Shown here: positions 47,501-61,664 of the stretch, piece after piece
Position numbering within the stretch: the stretch's first letter is position 1
Layout of the letters: each line of letters starts with the position of its first letter
Assembly (NCBI RefSeq): GCF_021462225.1
Contig: NC_061794.1
Location: 19,547,784 to 19,611,783, forward strand
DNA from: Girardinichthys multiradiatus
Lineage: Eukaryota > Chordata > Actinopteri > Cyprinodontiformes > Goodeidae
Reading direction: 5' to 3'
Length of the DNA: 64,000 bases
The notes under the pieces: model-generated
Told to the model about the DNA's origin: nothing
The model's input: the letters and a program-made list of their open reading frames with translations, nothing else
Databases searched by the model: none
Made by a program: the position numbers and the translations under genes

Positions 47501-48313
47501 AGACCACTTCATTTTTTTTTACTTCAACTCCAATCATATATATCTACTGCAGATGGCTGAAACTTAAACACACTAGGATTTTCCTACTCTTTTCTAGTTT
47601 TTGCTGCTTGGTTTTTTAAATTTAATTCCTGTCCCTAATTTCCAAATTAATTGTCACTTGTAAAGCCTTACAGGAATGTGTTAGCCCTCTCCCTCTGTTT
47701 CCTCTTTGTGCCAAGGACTTTTACTGTGATGTGAAACTGTTACATCACCAAATATTGTGATATCTAGCAGCACTGATAAAAGATGGGTAGGTACTGGACT
47801 TCTGTTTGGACAGTGTAGATAAAAGTACCACAAATATTTCCCATTTATTTCATTTATTTTAAATATGTATATATATCACCAAACCATAAAAAGGACATTT
47901 GTTTACTGCCAGCAGTTCATGAAGTCTTCTTCATTAGATTGTATGTCCGCTTTGATAAATACAGCGAGTATACAAGTTTACACAGGTAAGTACAAGCAAA
48001 TTTGAGTAAGGCAAAGCATGCTCTGTTATTCTCTTTCCCTCAAAGCACGTTAAAATTTAGAGGGTGATTTTATCTCTGAACTATCAGCTCAAGCTAAAGC
48101 AGCAAAAATTCTGTGACTCTACAATCTCTTATCTATGTTCATGGTTCATTAGTTTATTCAGATTTTCATTTGATAGTCAGTTTAAGAGTTACATCAGGCT
48201 GGCTAATTAATTAGCCTTGGTTTCAATCATGTCCTTGCATGAAGAGTTTTGTGCTGGAATGTGGTTCAGTGTGCCTGAAAATTGGGAAACTTAAAACAAA
48301 CACTATTTTTCTA
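47501..48313. other. Unique stretch
   Basis: Nothing was recognised here. Confidence 0.55.
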
Positions 48314-48742
48314 CAATGCCTTGCAAAATGATTTATACACCTTAGACCTTTTCGCATTTTGCCATATTACAACAAAAGTGTGTGTATTTTGTTAGAATTT
48401 TGTGTGATAGACCAACACAAAGTAATGCATACTTATTCAAATCACTTGGCCTTGTGAAATGTTGGTTTCATTTGGTTGCAACTCTTCCACATGTTTGCTG
48501 TATAGGTTTGTAGTTGTGCCTTACTCTTTTTGTTTTAAGACTGATGGATGAAACAGATCAATGTTTTAAGAAAACTGTATAATTTTACCTCCACTTCTCA
48601 ATTTTGCACTCACACAGTTACACAAAATACATTTATTTTGGTCCGTCAAAGAAAATCACAATATAAAACACTGAGGTTTATGGTTTTAATGAGACAACAA
48701 CTGAAAACCTACAAATGGTATGAATACTTTTGCAAGGCACTT
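48314..48742. mobile_element. Internally deleted Tc1 (429 bp)
   Basis: The left end has CAATGCCTTGCAAAATGATT after a TA at 48312-48313. The right end, GAATACTTTTGCAAGGCACT, is its inverse. TTTTGTGTGATAGACCAACA, then CAAAG, and CTTCCACATGTTTGCTGTAT are family sequence, but the transposase gene is almost entirely deleted. This is the shortest of the TTGCAAAAGTATTCATACCCC derivatives with both ends. Confidence 0.82.
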
Positions 48743-51467
48743 TTTGGTCATGGTCCATGACCCCTGGTGGTGGGACATATTGATCCTAATTTGCAAATTA
48801 TAAATAAGCTAATCAACAGTCAAAATAATAACATTCACGGCCAGCTAATAAGAAGAGGTTCAAGCACATTATGATCCATACAGTAATTGTAAACTACAAT
48901 AAATAAATGTGCAGTGCAGTGGAGAATTCTTCCAAAACTTCCATGGAAGCTGAAACACATGAACTGCAGTAGTAATATAGGCTACTTGAACAGCACATGA
49001 TGAGAAAATGTTATTCAGGTTGTATACGGTGACATTATAAAAGACAATTGGAGATCCTTCCTGCCCATAATCTAGAACTACTCTTATAATATGAGATTTA
49101 ATTTCCCTCTGGAATTAACAAAGTCCTTTTGAATTTAACTGAAATGAATTCAATTGAATTGAAATAACAGGCAGGTTGAAAATACAGTTTAGTGAAGAAC
49201 TCCCTTATGAGGTGTGGGAGAAAAATGCTAAGACATATCAGAGCTCTAAGACCCTTTATTTGTACCAGTAGTATAGTTTATGTGCCTGTTTCAATGCTAC
49301 ACCCCTTTAAAACTGCTATAGCAGCAACAGTCAACAATGAGTTATAGTTCATGTACAGTCTGTAACTATCATAAATGGGTAGGCTAGGACTGTTGTTTTT
49401 CCATGTCAGAAATAACAAACGTGGACTGCATATAGGTCATAGGACTGCAGCATTCCATCTGTTCTGATTCAGGAAAATCAGTAGGACCCTGAAGTTGTAT
49501 TAATTACATGGAACATTTCTCATCAGTTTTGACATCAAAATCCAATAATGTACAACCTACATTAACATAAGGCAGCAGTGTTTAAAAGTACACCATGCAG
49601 ATAAATTGCTTCAGGCCCACATCAGAATCCAACCTCCAAGAATAATTAAATTCAGCATATTTTCTAAGGTTATTTCAATATAAAAGATTTCAGAATTCCT
49701 GAAATGTTATATTTTTCAATTAGACTATTGTTAATCCACACTTTTTGCTTATATATCGCAAGAGGAGGCTTTAATCTTCACAAAACAATTCCCCAAATGA
49801 GTTTTGAACAAATATCGTTTAGTTTCATTTTAAGGTTGATGACTATGTAAAAAAAAAAACAGTACAAAAAGCACCTTTATCATTGCAGAACCCCCATATC
49901 TCATATCATTACAAACTAGAGACACTCACCTTTCTAGCAAGGCATAACATGTCTTTCTAGCACCTTCTCTGGTAATGTAATTTGCTTGCACATTACAGTC
50001 TGCGGTTGCTGTCCGCCGACTGCTAGCTTGCGCGCTACTCCGTTAACTTCCAGTTATGTTTGCAACTGTACATTTTGATGATACACAGGGTAAATGTCCA
50101 ACCAAAGGCTATAGCATATGCAAAAGGACTCCTACAATGGAAATCAGAACTTTTGTTTAACCAGATACCCATTTATTTCGTTTTTATGAGGCGAAAAACA
50201 CATTTAGTAAAGTTTTGGGCACCCTTTGCCTAACTGCCATTTCCGCCTGGGACATTGCTCTCTAAAACTTTTGTTGTATATGCTGCAACTTATTTAGTCC
50301 AAATTTGCTGCAGTTATTGAAGATGTGGATGAAGGCAACCTGGGAGTTCTCCATGTAATTACAAAGGATGTTCATAGTGTTTTGCGATGTTCATTTAGAA
50401 AAAACTTTTGTCAAGGCTAAAAAATGTTTATTTTTTCTTTGTTTATTCACAAATAAATCAGACATAGTAACAGTTACAACAGTGGTTTTAGTGGAAAAAT
50501 ACACTTTTATGTCTTACCTTTACACAGGTACTAAACGTTTGCATGTAGGCCTTATAACTGTAGAGCAATACTTGATTTATTTAGCGTTTGTAATTTCAGG
50601 CGAAAATTGCCCTAAAACCCCGTAGGTCTTAACAGGTTAAGACCTAGCAAAGACAACATAATGACTTTTTATCATTATGTTGCCTGTAAATCCAGTCAAT
50701 ACTAAATAACAGTCTTGTGTACACATCTCCAAAAAGCAATGTAAACCTATTTCGCTAAAGTATGACTGCAATAAAAACTTTGGATTTAAGGGTCAGCTAA
50801 TTGAACCTATGCAAGAAATGAGGAAGTACATCTTAAGATCTGTGAAAAAATGAAGAATACTAAAAAAACTTTAACTAAAGCTGAATGATTCACTTCAGGA
50901 GGATATACAGAGCATACACAATGAATTTTGGAAAAATATTTCCAGACCAAATGCATTACTACCATAAATATCAATACGTTTCCAGGAGAGTAGGAGGTTG
51001 ATTAATAGGTAAAGTGAGACAAAGTATAAATTGTGTCTTTTACATATTGAAGTATTACCAAAGACTGAGAGACTCTAGGGTGTAATTGGGCCAGTTTCAA
51101 GCCACTGTGTAATTTTCTGGATAAAAAGCAAAGAGGAACAGAGGTCAAAGCTTCATGGCTGACCTGAAATATTCCTGTCATCTCCTCAGTAGGGGACCAA
51201 CATTCAGGGTTGCAGGCAGAGGTAGGTTTGAGCAATGTAGAGCCTCTTGGGGAAAAGTGAGAAAGAGAAGCAGGAAGGAGAATACGAAAAAAAACTTAAC
51301 AGAGTTGGCTGCAAGGTTATGCCGAGAATGTATGATCATTGGATTGATGATTCGAGTGGTTGTCATTGGTATCTTTCTAAGATGTGTGTGTGTGCAATTA
51401 TTTGTGTCCATTAATTATTTAATGACTTTTATGCCACTGTCATGTACTTTTCCTATTATGTCTCTTT
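48743..51467. other. Unique stretch with a LINE-tail-like motif
   Basis: No gene was recognised. At about 49094-49165, ATTTAATTTCCCTCTGGAAT, then TAACAAAGTCCTTTTGAATTT and AATTCAATTGAATTGAA, resembles a LINE 3' tail. A palindrome lies at 50623-50646. Confidence 0.5.
50623..50646. repeat. 11-bp palindrome with 2-base spacer
   Basis: TAGGTCTTAAC and GTTAAGACCTA are exact reverse complements around AG. No enclosing element was identified. Confidence 0.85.
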
Positions 51468-51545
51468 TCTTTTTTCCATGTACAGCACTTTGAATTGTCT
51501 TGCTACTGAAATGTACAATATAAATATACTTGCCTTGCCTTACCT
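51468..51545 (+). repeat. LINE-type 3' tail with CTTGC repeats
   Basis: CATGTACAGCACTTTGAATT, then GTCTTGCTACTGAAATGTAC, then ATATAAATATACTTGCCTTG matches a 3' tail phrase common in fish genomes, ending in a short CTTGC run. Upstream coding sequence is not recognisable. Confidence 0.55.
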
Positions 51546-53917
51546 TATATTTGGAGAATAGAAAAAAACAATAAAGAAGAGAAATTTCTAAGCCTATTAT
51601 AACAGTACAATGCTACAACAGGCAAAAAAACCCTCTAACCTTCACTTTGACGTCAAACAAAGCTGAATTGTGTTTATACAGTATTACTGACAGCTTTGTG
51701 ATGAGAAAGAAAAAGAGTTTGTTTCTACTTTGTGTAATGTTATTAGATTGTGCTACAGGTAAATAAGTGAAACATTTTCAAAAAACACACAAAACTAATG
51801 AAGAACAATACAGCAGATTTATTGCATGGCTTTGCCAAAGGGGCTCAACAGGAAATTTCCATTTTGAAATTTAACCTATCTCTCGTTTCCAAGGTTATAA
51901 GTAGACTTCAATTACAAACCCCCTGTATTAGACATTATTACTCTGCTTCGACTGAACTTTGTTTTGCTGCCGTGTCACATTATGTAGCTCTCTGTTCATG
52001 AGCAAACAGTGATCATATTTTCCTATAAATCCAAGAACAAAAAAAAATCAATTTGCTGTAGTCACATATGCGAATTAATGTGTGCCAAGAGTCTATTTAA
52101 TTGACACACTGAATTTTCCCAATTAAACAGGAGATTGTAATTTATCTTTGCTTGTTTGCATTTAGTCTTCAAACTTATTAGAGAGCAAATTTGTTCAAGA
52201 AATGAGAGGTTCTTCTGGAGAACTACAGTAACAAGAAAAGGAAACATTTGTGAACCTGATGGTAAACTTTATGTACAAAACTATGGGTGTGCGTTACCAT
52301 TAACAACACCAATGTTTATCTATTTCATTTGTTTGCTGCGCTTTCCTTGTTAAAATAATGGCAATCTTAATACCAGTGTCCTACAGGACCCTCCATTTAC
52401 TGTGGTCACTGTAGTTTAATGCAACATGAAAGGATCAATGCCATTATAGGAATGCAAACCATCAAAGTTGGACAAGTCTAAACAGACAACTGCACTTGAC
52501 AGCTGGGCTTTAGAATGAGGTCTGCTAAAAGGATCAATATCAAAATGTTATATGCATATGTTATATGGATTTCTTGAACGCTCTACATCCATCTTCCTGG
52601 CAATCATAATACTTAGGGATGGTTTTATATAACCTCAGTACCCACTGTTGAATCTGGTGTTGTAGTTACCTTTATAATAAAAGTGGCCTAGAGCAGCACA
52701 GAGGCAGCCAGTTTATGTTGTTAAAATCAACAGTAAGAATTGCAGTAGAGCAAGCAGTATGTCAGTCTTAAAATCTATAGCCAATATGCCATATTAGCAA
52801 TGTAAAGCTTTTCATTTACACTTCCAAAAAAACTTTTTTTAAGCCAGAAGGAAATGTTTATTGGTTCAGCAATCATATACGCTTGTAAATCTGATACACT
52901 GGGATATCAATACAACAGTAGATCTTAGATATTACCACAAACTGAATTTAAGGCAAAATATATAATTGTAAGCTACTAGTAAGGTTTAAGCAATATATAA
53001 CAGCAATTCAAATTACACCACAGCTATATTCTGAGAAATAGTTTGGTCAAAGAAAGCTGAAAAGAACACAGCTGATTACACATGATAATATAACCAGCAA
53101 TGGACTGTAACTGAAATCAATTAACACTAAATTGCTGGACGACTTTAATGTTTTATTACTAGCATTGGTAGTCTGTATTACAATGTAAAAATATGGATGT
53201 AGATGAGTAAAAATTATGTACCACTTAGGGTGGGATAAAGTGAAAGAACAAGTGCAGAAATTATTTTATAACAAACAAATAACCTTGACTCCTTTTGCAA
53301 AATATACATAGTGCTAAAAGGACAAAACATCGGAAAGTCAAATTAAATGGAGATTATGTGGGTTTCAGGCTAATAAACATGGGTCCTTGCCCGGCCCTGT
53401 TTGTGACAGGTCCTGTGATTTAAAACTTGTTAATTGTTAACCTGGCTGTTTATATTGATAAGTTTAAAGGATTACCTATTTTCTTGTAGCTCTTTCCTAA
53501 TTTATGAAGATCACTGCACATCTGCTTAGCTGGATGGCATGTTCTCTTGTCTTTCTCATTTTGAAGAGTGGCAAAGAAAATTGGGTCACTGTTCTACATC
53601 ATATTAATACCCCAAACAAACAGGAAGTCGTGGATTCCTGGTTCTGACCAACGTAAAGCAATGTATGTATTAATCAATACTTCAGTTACTTTTGTTCTAA
53701 ACAAAATGCTAGTGGTGACAGCAACTACAATGGATTTATTAGGATTACATTGGATATACTTAGGATTTATTGCACTCAAATTGCACTCAAATTTAAGGTT
53801 GCACCTTTCTAAATTATTTTGTGTGAAATTATATTATGGCAATAGGAAATTATAAAGTTTTTCACACATTTTTTACCAAATGCACAAAAATTTAATTACC
53901 AAATATGCACTTTATAC
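51546..53917. other. Unique stretch
   Basis: No gene or repeat was recognised. The largest frame is 95 codons (53568-53855) with no motif. Confidence 0.55.
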
Positions 53918-54236
53918 AGTCAGTCACTTTCTATGCCGCTTATTCCATAGTGGGTTGCAGGGAAGCTGGTGCCTATCTCCAGCAGTCTATGGGTGAGAGG
54001 TGGGGTTCACCCTGGGCAGGTTGCCAGTCCATCGCAGGGCAACACACAAACAACCATGCACACCTAACAGGCATGTTTTTGGACTATGGGAGGAAGCTGG
54101 AGTACCCGGTGAAAACCCACGCATGCATGGGGAGACAATGCAAACTCCATGCAGAAAGATGCCTGGCTAGGAATTGAACCCAGGACCTTCTTGCTGCAAG
54201 GCAACAGTGCTACCAACTGCAACACCGTGCAGCCGC
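53918..54236 (-). repeat. tRNA-headed SINE, copy E
   Basis: This minus-strand copy runs from the tail side (CAGTCACTTTCTATGCCGCT) through AGCTGGTGCCTATCTCCAGC and TTGCCAGTCCATCGCAGGGC to the head (GGACCTTCTTGCTGCAAGGC, ending ACCGTGCAGCC). It is nearly full length. The tetranucleotide tail is degraded. Confidence 0.87.
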
Positions 54237-57200
54237 ACTGTATACAAGCTGATATTAAAATACAAAGAAAACATGCAGTGATAAATTTCTAAATTGTCTG
54301 AGTTACCGTTCAAAAAAAGTAAACAATTAGGATTTTACACCATCAAAAGTAACTGGCAACTAATGCTATTCGTTATGAACAAGGTGTTGAGGTCACATTG
54401 AAATGCGAGCCCTTCCTCTTTCTTCTGAGTGCTACAGCTGTTTCCCTTAGAACTCATTTATTTCAATAAGGGAGCCAGTGTCCCCTGTAGTTGAGGAGAT
54501 AATGTCCGCAGAGTAGCCCCAGCTGCAGTCCGAATCAGAGCCATCGATTTGGCCCTCAGCTTGACGGGACAGTTTGGATCCCAAAGGAAAGAGCACAAGG
54601 GCAATTGCATGACTCATGTTGACTTCTGGCCCCCCTGCATTAATATTCATTTCCATTAAAATAAATCACCAGATGCTCTTCTTTCTTACATCACATTTCC
54701 TTTTAACAGTTTCAAATTTTAGGAAACTGAAAACTGCTATGACAAAGATACACCAACTGCACAGTTACTAAAATTATGTGTACCTGAAATGTAGGTGCTT
54801 ATAAATGTGCCTCCTTATTTAAAGGTTCTTTACTAAGACCTGAAAGGTCGTTTTATTTTCCTGCTGAGAAAGTGACAGCAGTTTTACATTTTCCATACAT
54901 TCAAGTCGGTCTCTCCTTCTCCCAGAGGACAACATCAAGAATCAACTCACTGCAAAAATGCCTTTCATGACTCATATGGGTAGAGAAAAATGCTTGTCTG
55001 ATATTATATATCACTTTGGAGTGCCCTGAGCACAGCAAGACACCCATCTATGGCACCTGCCATTCTGCTTGAAGAGCAAATTTCAAGTTAGTATCTATGT
55101 TCTACATCTGGTTTATTGACTTTTTTTTCTTATTTCTTTTTCTTCTTGTCTCCATTGTTGTGTTGCTATGGTTCTGGTGTGAATAGAAGCTCTTTGTCCA
55201 AACATCACTGCCTTTTTCTTTAAGGTTTCTTTTGATAATTATTTTATGTGGACACACTATACTTTGGAAAGCTAAGTATATTATTGTTGAACATGGTAAT
55301 GACGGTACTGATGATTAATCCACATTTTTCTCTTTCTTTCTCATCATAAGTTGATTAGAAACATCCAATTCCTTAAAAGCTGTGTCACATAAAGGCATCA
55401 AAGGCAGAAAAAAATCCATTCAACTGACCACAACAATGTATATCACTGGCATGCAAGATGTGAAGGTGAGAAACCTAATATATAATAGCCCACTAAATAT
55501 CATAATAAAGCAATCTCTTGCAATTCACATATTGTACTTATGGATATTGCGATTATGATTTTGATTCTCTACATTGTACAGCTCTGTTTTTTATGTAAAA
55601 TGTAACACAATTATCAGATATCACAGACACTCCTAGACGTCAAAGAATATAAGTGACACCACACAAAGTTTTCTAAATGATCCAATAAAGTTCATTAGGG
55701 ATGTAAGGGTACACAAAAAGTTTTGTACAAACCTTAGTTTTAAAGTATGTATTATGAAGACAAATCAAAACAATTTATTTTGCTTTAGTCAATACTAAAA
55801 AAAGAATTGTAACATTTAAATTTTTAAAGATTTAAATTTATTTAAACATTTTAGCATTTCTAAAAGTATCATTATACAACAATAAAACAAACTGAAAATG
55901 GTCAGTGTTGATGTTAAGGACTTTTTTAATAAGACTGTGCAAACATTTGATAATAAAAAAAAATGTTCAGTCACTTTGGACTTGTACTTAAAATGTAGGA
56001 ATTGTCCTTAAAATCATAGAATCACACCTGGTGCAAAAGCCCCTCCTGAGAGAGGCAAGAAGCCCCCCTGACGCCTCAGTGTGGCGTTGTTTCGGTTTAA
56101 TAAATATTTACAGCGTAAATTGAGGTAAATACCTTGCTGTTAAAAAACACTGACATAAAGCTTTTGTCACTATTGCTTGTAAATGCATCCACCAAATACA
56201 ACTGCACAATATTGTGTACAATATCATACTGAAAAACATGATATAGCCATTGTATTGTTGAATATTGTGAGTTTCCTGACATTCATCTTTCCTTTCGAAC
56301 ATCATGATTTCCCCACCACTCTCCCTAAGCTTTAGTATCTCGGTCACTATGGTCTAGATCAAATGTAAGGTTACATAACAATGAAAGTCTATTAAACTGG
56401 CCAAATATATCACTGGCAAGCATAGTTTAAATCCTTTGGTGGCCAAGAGTAATTATTTGAGATTGTGATATTGCACATATTGATATTTGGATAACACAAT
56501 ATATTGTGCAGGTCCATTATGGAAGACTTGATTTATTTGTGTTTGACTGCAGTTTTTCTTTATTTCCCTGCATTCATTTTTCCTTCAGATTTGACCCCTC
56601 ACCCTTTATCCAGTATCTGAGAATTTGGCCATAGAAATGACGGTGCTTCCAGAACTGATTCAATGTTTGTATTGTATCAGGCAGAAGATTAACAGGTTCT
56701 GGTGTTCATCAGACACAGTTCTGTATGTTCTGCTAGCAGAGCTTTAATAGTGAAAAGAGTCTGAGGCATGACCAAGCTGTGAATACCAACTTCACATAAA
56801 GTGAGATGGCAATAAAGGATTTCTATTTTTTTCTTGATTTATTTATTTATTTTAACAAAACCCTGTATAACAACCATAGCATTTTACCCGGAGGCCTCTA
56901 AAACTAACAAAAACTCATAAAAAAAAGAGAACCTGTTCATTGATTTTACTTGTGAAGAAGATATCTGGAAGCTTACTCTCAGTTCTGCTGTGAGTTGTCT
57001 TCTCCCAGCAAGACAAAAGTAATAAACTTACCTTATTAATTCAAAGAGAAACCATAGTCCAGCTCAATTTCCTGCATCATACGGTTCACTGAAATACTGA
57101 AATACTTTCATGGGCCTTGAGCCAAAGACACCTTCAACTAGCAGCTCAGTACTAAAGCTCCCATATGAACTTGTTTTTAGCAGATTTTTTTTTTTTGCTC

Positions 57201-57849
57201 AACGCTTTAGATAGAGTAAGGTAAACACAATAAAATGAAGAACAAAAAAATTAACAAAGATTTCAAACCTGTACAAAAACATTTTGTCAATAATAGCAGT
57301 AACTACGAAACAGGAGAAGTCTAAAACCTCTGGCCTCATCCTAAATCCTGCAGCCTTCTGATGTCTGTGCCTCCGTTGTGTAATCTGATTAAGATATTTG
57401 TTACACTCAGACACTAATTTGCAAATTAGTTCCCTCAAGTGCATTTAGCATCTACTTTAAAAATATCAGACACAGAGTAGAGAGAGAACATATCTTTGTG
57501 AAGAGAAACATATAGCCAGAACCATATGTGTTCATCTTTTTAATTTGAGGGTTTTATTCCTTTTCCCATCAAGTAAAAAAAGTAATCGTTATATAAGCCA
57601 ACCTTATGCTCTCTCGGTTGGCTTTCTGTATTTTCACTCCAAACTGAGGAGTGACAAAACCCATCAGGGACATCCAATCCACCCTCAGACAACATAAGGT
57701 GATGTTTGTTATCTCATGGACGACTAGGGAATGAAGGATCAGACAGGCTTTGTGTACTGACTAAAGGTAATGTTTAATATTGAATGGCGTATCTGTGTAA
57801 TTTGCAGGAAAACAAGTAAATATGCATAGTTTCAAGTTGCCTGATAATG
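54237..57849. other. Unique stretch
   Basis: No gene was recognised. The part at about 54450-54660 is less AT-rich than its surroundings and includes CCTGCATTAATATTCATTTC. It could be a conserved non-coding element, but this cannot be judged from one sequence. Confidence 0.5.
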
Positions 57850-58345
57850 TACACTAAAGCCCAAAATTGTTCGTACCCCGGGAGATTAAGATTTGAAATA
57901 ATTTATTTCAGCCAACAGGTTTGTGCAGATAGGAAATGAGACAGACATCTATCAAAAGATAACAAACATGTAAAAGGGATGTTCAATAAAAAAAAAAAAA
58001 CATCTTTAATTACAGTGTACTAATAACCCGCAAAGGGAAAATATTTATACCCTGCTCAATAATCAATGGAAAAATATTTTGTAGCATTACAGCAATCAAA
58101 TCCCATTCTTATAAGTGCTGACCAGTTTATAGCATGTCTCCAGTGATATTCAGATGTGTTAGAAGCTGGAAGGCCTCCTTCCCATCACCCTAATCTTTAG
58201 CTCCCTTAACAGATTCTCTATCAGATACCAGTTGGGACTCTGGCTGGGTCAGTCCAAAAAATTATATTATTTCCAGTCTGAAGAAGCATGTTGTTCAATT
58301 TGAAAGATTACTTTAAATGCAAATCGGCCAGGGGTGCAAATAATT
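57850..58345 (-). mobile_element. Degenerate Tc1 element, GGAAGGCCTCCTTCCCATCA family
   Basis: The left end AAAATTGTTCGTACCCCGGG resembles a Tc1 terminal repeat. At 58165-58260 the minus strand carries the remains of the SPDLN...IENLW catalytic region, seen on the plus strand as GAAGGCCTCCTTCCCATCAC and CCAGTTGGGACTCTGGCTGG. Frames are broken. A related fragment lies at 60445-60735. Confidence 0.7.
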
Positions 58346-60125
58346 TACCTGTAGGTAATAAATTATTCATTCATTTATGACATTGTGTCACTTTTGGCAT
58401 TCAATGCAGGGTACACCCATCATTTACATAGAATCTATGACAGACAGGAAATTATTTTACTTAATCACCTCACTTCTACAAAGCAGAAATTGTGGCAGAT
58501 TATTTCAAGCTGATGATTAAATTTGGACTGCTTACAACAACCTATTTGATTGAATTTGCCATAAATCACAAGAAAGTGTTTGCTCTTTCCTTTCCTGAGC
58601 TGTTCCTTAAAGCGCCTGTTCAGATGAATCTGGCTTCAGTACAAACTCGCCGCCTCTTGTTTTGTGTGTGGCAGCTTTTGACAGCCTGTGCGTGAAATCT
58701 GAGAACTTGGCTTCTTGATGAATGTAGCAGACCAAAAAAACCACCAGCTTCTCTTCAGGGCTGAGCATATTTTAGCGGAACTCACCACATGGACCCAAAA
58801 GACTGAGAGCTGACAGCAGACTGGTGCATCCCCAGACACTGGCATTGCTAATGCTTAGCTGGCATGTATACAACTGGATATTGATGGTCCATTTTAGCAT
58901 GTAAATGGGGGAAGTAGGGACACAGGGAGCTGGGGGGAGGCGGGGAGATTCTTAATGTGTTAATGCAATTCTTTTAATAATGTGACGTACTCCAGAGCCA
59001 GGGGAAGAGGGTGGCATAAACTACTGGATGATTAGGTTAAACAAATGACTGCCTCATCAACTGGAGTTGTTTTGGGTGCATACATACAAACAGATCTACA
59101 TATGTCCATCAATTCTTCATACACACACACAGACATATCCAGACATTTTAATTGGCATAAGCATTAGGTTGGCTGCGTATATAGAAAAGGGCACCACACA
59201 AAGGCAATGCTCAGGAGGGTACAACCTCCATCCAATGGACTAATTAACATCTCTAAATTGTACCAGCCAGCCCACTGTGGTGTTCCAGTTAGCTCTGGAT
59301 GATTTTACACAATACAACAGAATGTGTCACCACACACGGCCATGTCGAGCTAACATCTGAGCTGCTCAACTAAAGCCAAGCTAATGACTGCAATTAGTGA
59401 TGTTAGATTCCAAGCTGAGGACTCAGCTGGTGTAAAGTTTACAAGCATTCCACGTATTTTCCCTTTTTTTTTGGTCTGTCACACAGCTCAATGCATGAAA
59501 ATTGGTGGGCAAATTATTTTGTTGGTTGTTTACATAGCAGCTTAGGAACAGACACTGGAATGATATTTAATTTCCTTTTTTTATTTGGGTCTTCCCCCAA
59601 TCCATCCTATTTTTGATAGCTAAATATGTAAATAATTGACAAGAAAAACACCCTAATAACTATTAAATGCTTCTAAAGGCAGTTGAATAGAATTATTAGT
59701 AAATAATATTACGAAGCAAAGGGTTAAAGAGTACAGGGAAGAATGACAAAACTATTACATAGCTATTTAAGTGTAACTCATGACATTTGCTCTTTGAGAA
59801 ATGTTCTCCCATCCCTGCTCCAAAAGGAAGTTATTCCCCTTGGCTTTGACTGCATGTCAGAGCAATCGCAGCACAATAAACACAAATGCTGCTCTTGAAA
59901 AATACACCCATTTTGAAATAGGTTTCTTCAGGACACAAGTTACATAAATAAATGTAACTTCCATCACTTAACTGCACAAAGTAACGGCAATTAATCATTC
60001 ATTGACCCTCTCATTTAAAAACAGAGGAGAAAATGGTGAAAGTAACAATCCCAACAATACAGCTAGTTTTAGGAGTTTTTTGGGGGGTTAAATGGTAAAA
60101 AATGGATATAGATATATATCTATAT
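58346..60125. other. Unique stretch with a G-rich motif
   Basis: No gene was recognised. Positions 58907-58945 contain five G runs of three or more separated by 4-5 bases. Positions 59240-59440 are less AT-rich and contain ATTA-type motifs. Confidence 0.5.
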
Positions 60126-60140
60126 ATATACAGAGAGAAC

Positions 60141-60434
<294 letters not shown>

Positions 60435-60444
60435 AACATATTGC

Positions 60445-60735
60445 CATTACAACAGTTAAACCCTTCTTATAATTGCCGATTAACTGTTTGCATGTTCCAA
60501 AGGAGTTTTGGCAATTTATCTTTGGTGATGTGCTCTAAGACTTAACGGTTGAAAGGCCTCCTTGCCATCACCTTGCCACCTCACCTCCTTGGCAGATTAT
60601 CTAAAAGATTTACATGAAAAATCTGGCTTGGGCACTCCAAACCATAATCTTAAATATTGATCAAATGTAAAGATTTATTTAAATCTGAATCTGCCAGGTG
60701 TATTAATTATTTTGGGCTTACCTTTGCATAACAGT
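60445..60735 (-). mobile_element. Tc1-like fragment related to 57850-58345
   Basis: GAAAGGCCTCCTTGCCATCA, then TCTGGCTTGGGCACTCCAAA and AAATCTGAATCTGCCAGGTG, parallel the element at 57850-58345 in the same order and orientation. It directly follows the GATA array. Coding potential is lost. Confidence 0.6.
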
Positions 60736-61664
60736 CTTCAAACATTCTTTCTAGGAAGGGAAAGATAAATCTCTATAATTTAATAGCCCACTGTGAGGAA
60801 GCTCCCTGATCCTATTTAGAAAAAGAACAGAGAAAATCAGGTGGCGGACTTATGACCCCTGCAAAGATATAGTCTTGGCATGAACACTTAAGCATCTGCC
60901 ACCTGACCATTAGCTAAATAATACATGTAGCTCATGGGAGGCCAGTCACACCCATTTTTATTCTTAATCAATGCTGAGGGGAGTAAAACGTGGCAGAGGG
61001 ACGTGGCAAAGAAAAGAAACCATCTTACACAGAAAACCAAATACACAGTAACAGCCAAGCAAACAGACACAGAGGCTTATTGGCAAAGATTGCCGACATC
61101 TGTGGATTAAAGTGGATTCTTGAGATTATCTGGAAAGATGAGTGTAGACAGATTAGGCTCACTAGTAAGAATCCAGCTAAGGTTTAGAACAAAGGTTCTT
61201 CATCCGTAATTTTTCACAGATTAGAGCAAATAGCACATGAGTGGGTATGTTTGTGACTTGATGCATGCTGCAGTCTCACAACCTTTGAACAATGAACTGC
61301 TAGAGAAACTTGCCCAGTATCCACATGTCAACAAGGCCAAAAGTCAGAGTGACCCAGGACTATGGAAGCATTTCCCATCAGAAGTGCAATGGCCATTTTA
61401 CTCCCAGAATAGCAAATCTGTGGAAATATAATCTTTGAAGTTTTAGCTAAAGTAGCCTGCCAAAGCCATTCTCTGGCAGAGGGATTGGCGGAAGTCTCAG
61501 AGGCTAGTGCAAAATTTCAAATGACTTACTTTAAGTGTCAGACAAAACATAAAAGCCCTTTAAATAATCCTTTGAAATAGGGGGTTAATTTTTTTTCAAT
61601 CACCTACTGCAAAATTGGAGAATATCAAGTTTTTGTTAAAGATTGTGTCATCTTTGTAAAAAAT
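60736..61664. other. Unique stretch
   Basis: Nothing was recognised here. Open frames are at most 65 codons. Confidence 0.55.

Noticed and set aside
51155..51493. 112-codon frame as a gene
   Set aside because: Its 3' part runs into a LINE-type tail phrase and it has no recognised domain.
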